From contig CAWKOA010000026.1 of the NCBI GenBank assembly GCA_963851025.1, positions 62,001 to 126,000 on the forward strand: a DNA stretch of 64,000 bases, in the 5' to 3' direction. Below, piece by piece: positions 57,707-64,000 of the stretch. A program made the position numbers and the translations under genes. The stretch is from RYN-230 sp963851025. Its GTDB lineage: Bacteria; Actinomycetota; Actinomycetes; Streptosporangiales; Streptosporangiaceae. The notes under the pieces are model-generated. The model saw only the letters and a list, made by a program, of their open reading frames with translations, was not told the DNA's origin and ran no database searches. The first letter of the stretch is position 1; each line of letters starts with the position of its first letter.

Positions 57707-58616
57707 ATGATCGACCTGGAGCTGTCCTGGCGGGCGGCGGCGGTCACCGCGGCCTGCCTGGCCGGCGCCTCGGCGGCGGTCCGCCACGCCACCCGCCCGC
57801 CCCGCGCACCGTCCCCGGCCAGCGCACCGTCCCCGGCCGCGGCCTGGCCGCGCCGGCTGGCCCTGGCCGCCGGGATCGCCTGGGAAGCCGCCGTCCTGCT
57901 GGCCTTGTTCGCCCTCTGGCAGCTGGTCGGGAGCCTCAGCCTGATCGGCCCGGCCGGCGCGCTGGCCCGGGCCCGGTGGATCTGGCACACCGAGCGGGTC
58001 GTGCACCTGCCCAGCGAGGCCGTGATCCAGCGCGCGTTCCTCGGCCATCCGCTGCTCGTCGAGACGCTCAACCTCTACTACGCGTCACTGCACTTCGTGG
58101 TGCTGATCGCCTGCCTGGTCTGGGTGTACGCCCGGCACCGCCGGAACTATCCGCAGGTCCGGACCACCCTGGTCCTGTTCACCGCGGGGGCGCTGCTGAT
58201 CCAGTTCCTGCCGGTCGCGCCGCCGCGGATGCTCCCGGGTGACGGGCTGGTGGACACGGGGGCGCGCTACGGCCAGTCGGTCTACGGCTCAGTGGCGGGC
58301 TTCAACGCCGACCAGCTCTCGGCCATGCCCTCGGTGCATGTGGGCTGGGCGCTGCTGGTGGCCCTGGTGGTGGTGCAGGTGTCCCGGAGCCGCTGGCGCT
58401 GGCTCGCGCTGGGCTATCCCGTGCTCACGGTGCTGGCGGTCATCGTCACCGCCAACCACTTCTGGCTGGACGGCATCGCGGCGGCGCTGCTGCTGGCCCT
58501 GGCGCTGCTCGTGCAGCAGGCGGGCAGGCGGCCCGCCGCCGGATCCGGCGGCGGCCGCGGCCGGGCAGCCAGGCCAGCGCGGCTACGTGCCGGAGCGGCC
58601 CTCGGTGGACGCGTGA
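57707..58616 (+). CDS. PAP2-type phosphatase, Aur1/Ipt1-like (possible 3' frameshift)
   Basis: A membrane protein with about five to six helices and the lipid phosphatase/inositolphosphotransferase motifs: LIQFLPVAPPRMLPG, the histidine-containing LSAMPSVHVGWALLV and the VTANHFWLDGIAA motif. It resembles actinobacterial enzymes of the phosphatidylinositol phosphate or lipid phosphatase group. The start is ATG at 57707 after GGAGG. The frame runs on to 58756 through unlikely sequence over the convergent gene; dropping one base near 58550 gives a stop at 58614-58616, which is the span used here. Confidence 0.8.
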
Positions 58617-59317
58617 ACCAGCCGCTCGGCCTTGTGCTCCGCCTTCAGCCGTTCCTTGGCCCGCTGCGCGTCCTCGTCCACGTACTCCTGGCTGGCCAGG
58701 GCCATGATCGCGTACATGATCTCGTCGGTCACCGCGCGCAGCACGAGACGGTCTGATTCGAGGCCGGCGTAGCGCGAGAAGTCCAGCGGCTTGCCGAACC
58801 GGACCCCGGGCCGGTAACGCAGCCGCGGGATGAGCTTGCCCGACGGCATCAGCTCGAACGTGCCGACCATCGCGCACGGGACCACCGGCGCTCCCGATTC
58901 CAGGGCCAGCCGGGCCACCCCGGTCTTGCCCCGGTACAGCCGCCCGTCCGGGGTCCGGGTGCCCTCGGGATAGATGCCGAGCAGCTTGCCCTGGGCCAGC
59001 ACGCGCAGGCCGGTGTTGATGGCCCGCTCGCTGGCCTGCCCCCCGGCCCGGTCCAGCGGGATCCCCCCTACCCCGCTGAAGAAAGCCTTCTTGAGCAGCC
59101 CCTTCAGCCCGCGGCCGGTGAAGTACTCGGACTTGGCCAGGAAGGTCACCTTGCGCGGCAGCGGCAGCGGGCCGAAGAAGTGATCGGCGAACGAGAGGTG
59201 GTTGCTGGCGATGATGGCCGGCCCTTCCCGGGGCACGTTCTCGATGCCCTCCGCCCAGGGCCGGAAGATCAGCGCCAGGAAGGGCCCGAGGATCGCCTTG
59301 ACCACCCAGTAGAACAC
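58583..59317 (-). CDS. 1-acylglycerol-3-phosphate acyltransferase, PlsC-like
   Basis: A lipid acyltransferase. The catalytic His-x4-Asp motif is NHLSFADHFFG near residue 39, followed by the substrate motif GIYPEGTRTPDGRLYRGKTGVARLA and VVPCAMVGTFELMPSG. An N-terminal hydrophobic segment (YWVVKAILGPFLALIF) anchors it at the membrane. It has 244 residues and is intact. The start is GTG at 59317. Its end overlaps the PAP2 gene on the other strand. Confidence 0.92.
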   Translation of the reverse strand: MFYWVVKAILGPFLALIFRPWAEGIENVPREGPAIIASNHLSFADHFFGPLPLPRKVTFLAKSEYFTGRGLKGLLKKAFFSGVGGIPLDRAGGQASERAINTGLRVLAQGKLLGIYPEGTRTPDGRLYRGKTGVARLALESGAPVVPCAMVGTFELMPSGKLIPRLRYRPGVRFGKPLDFSRYAGLESDRLVLRAVTDEIMYAIMALASQEYVDEDAQRAKERLKAEHKAERLVHASTEGRSGT

Positions 59318-59515
59318 GCGTCCATCGTCGCACGGGAAACGAGGGAAAGCGGCCGCTCGTCAGCACGGATTAGGCGGCCGGGCGGCGTGCGGCGGAGCGC
59401 GGGTCATGCGACGATGCCAGAGCGTGAGATGCGCGGCCCGGCTCCCGGAGGACGGTTGGTACTCGGGGGGCACCGGGCGCGCAGGCCAGGCCCCGGCGGA
59501 CAGGACGATGAACTC

Positions 59516-60278
59516 ATGCCAGTCATCCCAGGCGCGGAAGCGTATTTCCACGCGGGCACCGGCGGCACCGGCGTCCTGCTCTGCCACGGGTTCACCGGGT
59601 CTCCCGGGTCGCTGCGGCCGTGGGCGGAGTACCTGTCCGACGCCGGGCCTGACGGTGTCCGTGCCCCGGCTGCCCGGCCACGGCACCACCTGGCAGGAAA
59701 TGTCCCGCACCCGTTGGGAGGACTGGTACGCGGAGGCGGACCGCGCCTACGAGGAGCTGCGCGGGCAGAGCAACGAGATCTTCGTGATGGGCCTGTCCAT
59801 GGGCGGCTGCCTGGCGCTGCGGATGGCGGAACTGCGCGGCGCCGGGGTGAGCGGCCTGGTCCTGGTCAACCCGTCGCTGGCTCCCGACACCAAGCTCTTC
59901 CTGCTGGCCCCGGTGCTCAAGCTGGTGGTGCCGTCGCTGCCCGGGATCGCCAGCGACATCAAGAAGGAAGGTGTCCAGGAACTCGGCTACACCCGGGTCC
60001 CGGTGCGGGCGGCGGCGTCGCTGCCCGGGCTGTGGCGGCTGACCCAGTCGCGGCTGGGCGAGGTGACCCAGCCCGTGCTGGTCTACCGCAGCACGGTCGA
60101 TCACGTCGTGGGACCGGCCAGCATGCGGGTGCTGCAGACCGCCCTGCCCCCCGGCCAGCTGACCATCCGGGAATGCCCGGACAGTTATCATGTGGCCACC
60201 CTGGACAACGACGCACCAACGATCTTCGCGGGGAGCCTGGAGTTCGTCCGTGCGCATAGTCATGCGGAGACGGAGTGA
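59516..60278 (+). CDS. Alpha/beta hydrolase, carboxylesterase type (one frameshift)
   Basis: An esterase of the Est30/monoacylglycerol lipase group. The oxyanion region is VLLCHGFTGSPGSLRPWAEYL. After a shift near 59650 (one extra base) it continues VPRLPGHGTTWQEM and the nucleophile elbow FVMGLSMGGCLALRMA. The acid is in YRSTVDHVVGP and the catalytic His in CPDSYHVATLDND. The lid region is short, as in Est30. The start is ATG at 59516. The stop overlaps the next start (GTGA), so the next gene is translationally coupled. Confidence 0.87.
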
Positions 60279-61009
60279 AGGGCAGCGGGCGGGGCGCGTC
60301 AGGCGGCGAGGAAGCCGCGTGGCGTGACCTGATCGCGAACTACGCGGCCGAGCCGGACGCGGGCGATGGCGAGATGCCGTGGCCGGAGCGGGAGAACCTG
60401 CCCGGCCCGCGGCGGGCCGGGACGCTGCCGGACGCTGGCCCGGACACCGACCCCGCGCTGAGCCTGGACCTGAGCGACGACACGGACCCGGCGCTTGACC
60501 TGGGCGCGGACCCCGGCGGGACCTCGGATCCCCGGCCGGGGGCGAGCCCGGGCCCCCGCCAGGCCCCCGGCTCCTACAGCGTCCCGGGCCCGGACGGGCC
60601 GCCAGCTTCCCCCGCGAACGGCCCGGCGGTCGACGGACCCGCCGCGCATGGATCCCCTCCCATCGGCCGCAACGAAGACCTCGCGCCCCCCGGTCCCGGG
60701 CGCGGGGGCCGGCCGCGGATCGTCCGCCCGGCCAGTCCCGTTCCGCCGGCCCCGGCGGAGGACGAGGACTTCGTGCCGCCGGTCCCGCCGCCGCTGCCGT
60801 CGCTGGACCCGGTGGCCAAGGGGGCCTGGGCCGCGCTGTTCGGCGGGCCGGGCTACCTGCTGCTGGCCACCATGGTGGGCTGGGCCATCCCGGGGTGGGC
60901 CGCGTTCCTGGCCGTGGCCGCGTTCGTCGGCGGCTTCGCGACCCTGGTGATCAGGATGGGCGAGAAGCCTCCCCGCGACTCTGGCCCGGACGACGGCGCG
61001 GTGCTCTAG
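60275..61009 (+). CDS. Acidic Pro-rich protein with C-terminal membrane helices
   Basis: A 244-residue protein. The first 170 residues are a low-complexity Asp/Pro/Gly-rich cytoplasmic region. Two hydrophobic helices follow at about 190-230: AALFGGPGYLLLATMVGWAIPGW and AAFLAVAAFVGGFATLVIRM. The C-terminal motif resembles small membrane proteins found downstream of the carboxylesterase gene in many actinomycetes; the function is unknown. The start is GTG at 60275. It is intact. Confidence 0.75.
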   Translation: MKGSGRGASGGEEAAWRDLIANYAAEPDAGDGEMPWPERENLPGPRRAGTLPDAGPDTDPALSLDLSDDTDPALDLGADPGGTSDPRPGASPGPRQAPGSYSVPGPDGPPASPANGPAVDGPAAHGSPPIGRNEDLAPPGPGRGGRPRIVRPASPVPPAPAEDEDFVPPVPPPLPSLDPVAKGAWAALFGGPGYLLLATMVGWAIPGWAAFLAVAAFVGGFATLVIRMGEKPPRDSGPDDGAVL

Positions 61010-61021
61010 GGGGCGGTGCCC

Positions 61022-61607
61022 TTACGCGGGGTCCTGCTCCCCCGGCCCGGGGGACGCGGACGGGCCGGAACCCGGGTCAGCGGGCGGCGCCGGCTCGGCC
61101 GGCGGGTCCGGCACGATCCTGGGCACCGGGCGGGCCGACTCGCTGGTGGCCTCATCCCACACCCCGCCGCCGGCCGGCTCCTCGGCTGCCTCGTCCCACA
61201 CCCCGCCGGTGGCCGGGCTCCTCGGTCACCTCGTCCCAGACCCCGCCGCTGGCCGGTGCCTCGTCCCGGGGCCGGGCTTGCCGTCCCGCCGCGGCTACCG
61301 CCGCCTCGAACGCCGCCGCCGCGTCCTGGAGCACCGTGGAGACCGCGCCCCCCGCGGCCGCCACGCTCGAGGACAGGCCGGGGCCGGATTCCCGGAGCCT
61401 GCGCCGGGCCCGGCAGATCGGGCACCACTGGCATTCCGGGGACTCGTAGTCGGCGGTCGCGTTCTCCCAGACGTCCCCGCGCGTACTGCCGCCGAGGGCG
61501 GTCCGGACCTGATCGCCCAGTTGCCGGCTCACGCTGCGGGCCCCCGAGCGGACCAGCCATCGCTGGAGCTCGCCGATCGGGTCGCTGCCTGGCTGCCGCT
61601 CCGTCAC
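61022..61607 (-). CDS. DUF5304-like cytosolic protein with VWDE repeats (one frameshift)
   Basis: The N-terminus is GELQRWLVRSGARSVSRQLGDQVRTAL; a CQWCPICRARRRLRES motif follows, with two close cysteine pairs that could bind metal. A helical Ala-rich part leads to repeats GGVWDE(V/A)(T/A)EEPA. The frame shifts inside the second repeat (about 61216); after removing one base three repeats are seen and the protein ends GPGEQDPA at TAA 61022-61024. It resembles, from memory, the DUF5304 family. The start is GTG at 61607, overlapping the preceding stop. Confidence 0.7.
61140..61260 (-). repeat. Tandem repeat encoding GGVWDE
   Basis: Three roughly 39-48-base copies of the sequence GGGGTGTGGGANGAG and its flanks encode the repeated GGVWDE peptide at the end of the DUF5304-like gene. 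The single-base insertion is inside this repeat. Confidence 0.7.
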
Positions 61608-62101
61608 GTCGCGCCTTCTTCCCTGTCCCTGTCCAGCTGTGTGCCCCCCGCCGCCGCGGCCTGCGCACGCAGGCCCTCGACCCGGGCCTTGAGCCCTTTC
61701 AGCGCGGTATCGATGATGACCTTCTCAGCCTTCCGCTTCAGCATGCCGAGCAGCGGCACCCGGAGGTCCACGCTGAGGTCGTAGGTGACCTCGGTCCCGC
61801 GGGAGCCGTCAGCCAGGGCGTACCCGCCGGTCATCGCGCTGATGACCGACCCGGGCTCGGCCAGATCCCAGCGGACCCCGGAGTCGCCCCACTCATAGCT
61901 AAGGCCGTAGCTGTCCTTAATCATCCCGGCGTCCAGGCTGAACCGGACCACGCGGGGACGGCCGTCCGCGCCGCGCGAGACCACCTCAGCGGAGCGCACG
62001 GCGCTCGCCCACTGCGGGTAGGCGGCGAAATCGGCTATCACGGCCATTACGTCCGGCCCGGTAGCGGCGATGAAGATGCTCGACGTCGTCCTGTCGGCCA
62101 T
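61604..62101 (-). CDS. SRPBCC-family (START-like) protein
   Basis: A 165-residue hydrophobic-pocket protein. It opens TTSSIFIAATGPDVMAVIADFAAYPQWASAVRSAEVV and continues RVVRFSLDAGMIKDSYGLSYEW. It ends with the strand/helix VDLRVPLLGMLKRKAEKVIIDTALKGLKARVE, the usual C-terminal helix. Such proteins bind lipids or polyketide-like ligands, or act as cyclases; the ligand is unknown. The start is ATG at 62101; upstream in-frame codons give a longer but unlikely N-terminus. It is intact and overlaps the DUF5304-like start. Confidence 0.85.
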   Translation of the reverse strand: MADRTTSSIFIAATGPDVMAVIADFAAYPQWASAVRSAEVVSRGADGRPRVVRFSLDAGMIKDSYGLSYEWGDSGVRWDLAEPGSVISAMTGGYALADGSRGTEVTYDLSVDLRVPLLGMLKRKAEKVIIDTALKGLKARVEGLRAQAAAAGGTQLDRDREEGAT

Positions 62102-62167
62102 GCTCGGAGCGTACCTCCACGGCCGGGCCATGCGCCCCGGCCGGGCCCGGGGATCTGCCCCGGCGAC

Positions 62168-62932
62168 TTACCATTCCAGGACGTACGGGACCCCGGTGGC
62201 CCGGAAGTGGCCCACGTTGATGCACTCCGTCCGGCCGATCCGGACCCGGCGGGCCAGCGGCTGGTGAACGTGGCCGAACAGGGCGTACCGGGGCTGGGTC
62301 CGGCGGATGTGCTCGAGGATCGCCGTGCTGCCCCGTTCGAGCCGGCGGGCCACGGTGTCGTACAGCAGCTGCGGGACGGCCGGCGGGATGTGCGTGCACA
62401 GCACGTCGACCTGGCCGGTCGCGGTCACCTTGGCCGCGTAGGCTTCCTCGTCGATCTCATAGGGAGTCCGGTAGGCGGAGGGCAGGCCGCCGCCGACGAA
62501 CCCGAAGGTCCAGCCGCCGAGCGTGGCCCGCTGCCCGTCCAGGACCTCGTGCCCGGGCTTGAGGTGCTGCTGCCACAGCGGCGGGATGTCCACGTTGCCG
62601 TAGGTCATGTGGGCCGGCTCGGGCATGGCCGCGAACAGCTCCGCGTACTGGCTGGACGCCGCCTGCTGGACATGCCCGGACGGGTCACCGCCCAGCTGGC
62701 CCCACAGCCGCCGGGAGAAGTCCCTGGCCTCGTCGAACCGCTTGGCCAGGCGCAGCTCGACGAACGTGCGGGTCGCCTCCGCGCCGAACAGGTCGGGGAA
62801 GATGCCCTGCCGGTGATCGGCGTAGTCGATGAACAGCAGGAGATCACCCAGGCAGATGAACCCGTCGGCGCCCCCGGCCGCCGCGAGCGCCTCGGCGCGG
62901 CCATGAACATCGCTGACCACGTGCACCCGCAT
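62168..62932 (-). CDS. Metallophosphoesterase
   Basis: A calcineurin-like phosphoesterase of 254 residues. The metal motifs are in order: VHVVSDVHGRAEAL, CLGDLLLFIDYAD, MTYGNVDIPP, VLCTHIPPAV and YALFGHVHQPLARR. An insert of about 60 residues between motifs 2 and 3 is typical of a subgroup of bacterial phosphoesterases. The substrate is unknown. The start is ATG at 62932. It is intact. Confidence 0.88.
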   Translation of the reverse strand: MRVHVVSDVHGRAEALAAAGGADGFICLGDLLLFIDYADHRQGIFPDLFGAEATRTFVELRLAKRFDEARDFSRRLWGQLGGDPSGHVQQAASSQYAELFAAMPEPAHMTYGNVDIPPLWQQHLKPGHEVLDGQRATLGGWTFGFVGGGLPSAYRTPYEIDEEAYAAKVTATGQVDVLCTHIPPAVPQLLYDTVARRLERGSTAILEHIRRTQPRYALFGHVHQPLARRVRIGRTECINVGHFRATGVPYVLEW

Positions 62933-62979
62933 GAGCCAACGGTACAAGCCCGGGTGCTTCCCGGCCTGCCCCGGTACGG

Positions 62980-63339
62980 TCAGTCCAGCGGCCGCCGGAG
63001 CGGGTACTCGAAGTAGCCGCGGGCCCACGTGCCGACCGGCTGGTTGGCCAGCGTCTGCGCCATCCACGGGGCGAGCCTGGTGGCCCCGCCGATCCTGACC
63101 ACTGCCCCCCGGCTGAAGTCCGACCGGACGCTGGGGCCGGTGATGATCCAGCCCTCCTGGCCCACCGCGTTCATGGCCGCGTACCGTTCCCCGGGGACCA
63201 GGTCGCCCAGTTCCACCACGGAGACGACACGGGCCTGCATGGCCGTGACCAGGATGCCGACCGTGTGATCAGGTGGCTGTTGTTCACTGGGGGCGAGGGC
63301 AATGGTGATCAGGGAGCCGTACTCCCATCGGGTGGGCAT
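62980..63339 (-). CDS. Conserved hypothetical protein
   Basis: A protein of about 119 residues that reads MPTRWEYGSLITIALAP, then VTAMQARVVSVVELGDLVPGERYAAMNAVGQEGWIITG and ends MAQTLANQPVGTWARGYFEYPLRRPLD. The GW/EYGSL pattern is like small actinobacterial proteins of unknown function that carry a DUF4177-type fold. The start is ATG at 63339, or GTG at 63357. It is intact. Confidence 0.6.
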   Translation of the reverse strand: MPTRWEYGSLITIALAPSEQQPPDHTVGILVTAMQARVVSVVELGDLVPGERYAAMNAVGQEGWIITGPSVRSDFSRGAVVRIGGATRLAPWMAQTLANQPVGTWARGYFEYPLRRPLD

Positions 63340-63485
63340 CCCGACAGATTGCCACACCTGGCGGCCGGGCGCCGCCGGGCTGGCCGGGTACCCTGAATTG
63401 CGCTACCTGCGGGTAGCTTGCGGGGGGCCGCCCGGGGTACGGTCCAGTCGTTCACCGGGGAACAACGTGACCGGCAGGAGCTGTC

Positions 63486-64000
63486 ATGCGTGAATACAGC
63501 ACCCCCGCGGTGGCGGAGGTCGCGCCGTCGGCGACGCTCGCCGACGTGGTCTTCGACCGCGCGGATCGCGAGCCGCAGGCGGTGATCATGCGCCGCCAGG
63601 CCGACGGCGGCGGGCCGCCCTGGCGGGAGGTGACCGCCGGGCCGTTCCGCGACGAGGTCGCCGCGCTGGCCAAGGGCCTCATCGCGGCCGGCGTCGGCCT
63701 CGGGGACCGGGTGGCCCTGCTGTCCCGGACCCGGTACGAGTGGACGCTGGCCGACTACGCGATCTGGGCGGCGGGCGCGGTCAGCGTGCCCATCTACGAG
63801 ACATCCTCGGCCGAGCAGGTCGAGTGGATCCTCAGCGACTCAGGCGCCCGCGCGCTCATCGCGGAGACGCCTGCGCACACCGGGGCCCTGGCCGAGGTGC
63901 TGGGCCGGCTGCCGGCCGTGGAGCGGACCTGGCTGATCGAGGGGGCGGCCGGCGGCGGGCCCGGCGCGGCCCGGGCGCTGGACAGCCTGGCCGCGGAGGG
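63486..64000 (+). CDS. Long-chain acyl-CoA synthetase, 5' part
   Basis: The first 171 residues of an AMP-forming acyl-CoA ligase of the FadD15 type: MREYSTPAVAEVAPSATLADVV, REVTAGPFRDEVAALAKGLIAAGVGLGDRVALLSRTRYEWTLADYAIWAAGAVSVPIYETSSAEQVEWILSDSGA. The start ATG at 63486 has GGAG just upstream. The P-loop and catalytic motifs lie beyond the window edge. Confidence 0.9.
   Translation, partial: MREYSTPAVAEVAPSATLADVVFDRADREPQAVIMRRQADGGGPPWREVTAGPFRDEVAALAKGLIAAGVGLGDRVALLSRTRYEWTLADYAIWAAGAVSVPIYETSSAEQVEWILSDSGARALIAETPAHTGALAEVLGRLPAVERTWLIEGAAGGGPGAARALDSLAAE

Overview
This is a very GC-rich window from an actinomycete chromosome. GTG and TTG starts are common, and the gene content is typical of Actinomycetota: the mycobacterial-type integration host factor, BldD, a PASTA-domain Ser/Thr kinase, an Rv2175c-type regulator, an ECF42-type sigma factor and an ANTAR/PP2C phosphatase. 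The pyrK plus class 1B pyrD pair and a predicted pyrophosphate-type phosphofructokinase argue for a Streptosporangiales, Pseudonocardiales or Frankia-like lineage rather than Streptomyces. This placement is inference.

Region 1 (1-18.3 kb, all minus strand) is a housekeeping run. In transcription order it is pyrR-pyrB-pyrC-carA-carB-pyrK-pyrD-pyrF (pyrimidine synthesis), then mihF-gmk-rpoZ-coaBC-metK, a small membrane protein, priA and an unrecognised gene leaving the window. Overlapping stop/start codons link most pyr genes. A hairpin that fits the PyrR RNA-binding consensus lies just before the pyrR ribosome binding site. The divergent neighbour (18.8 kb) is bldD, with its cyclic di-GMP signature intact.

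Region 2 (19.5-34.7 kb) holds a HEPN-domain protein, a GNAT acetyltransferase, metF, a flavin amine oxidase, an Rv2175c-like DNA-binding protein, a ferredoxin-reductase-like flavoprotein, a PASTA kinase, two polytopic glycosyltransferase-like proteins, endonuclease IV, a sulfite-oxidase-like molybdoenzyme and a DAHP synthase. The metF / Rv2175c / PASTA kinase / DAHP synthase order resembles the metF-Rv2175c-pknL-aroG region of Mycobacterium tuberculosis. The DAHP synthase is preceded by an aromatic-amino-acid leader peptide and a textbook attenuator.

Region 3 (34.8-47.9 kb) is more accessory. It holds a secreted beta-propeller-like protein, thiI, a VapBC-like pair, EthD and YCII/ECF42 genes, acetyltransferases, a Doc-like toxin whose catalytic His is replaced by Tyr, an acyl-CoA ligase, a methyltransferase divergent from a CGNR regulator, and soxR divergent from an SDR-queA-like pair.

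Region 4 (47.9-64 kb) has a soluble HAMP-repeat hybrid histidine kinase divergent from an ANTAR-PAS-PP2C phosphatase, pfkA divergent from glpK, a DUF4389-type membrane protein, a PAP2 phosphatase, a PlsC-type acyltransferase, a carboxylesterase, small conserved proteins, a phosphoesterase and the start of a long-chain acyl-CoA ligase.

Data quality: about one third of the genes, including the essential carB, metK and priA, are broken by frameshifts. Nearly all can be repaired by removing one base, usually in or beside a G/C run. The simplest reading is insertion-biased sequencing error, so these genes are annotated as CDS spanning the shifts. No tRNA, rRNA, CRISPR array, transposase or prophage gene was seen.
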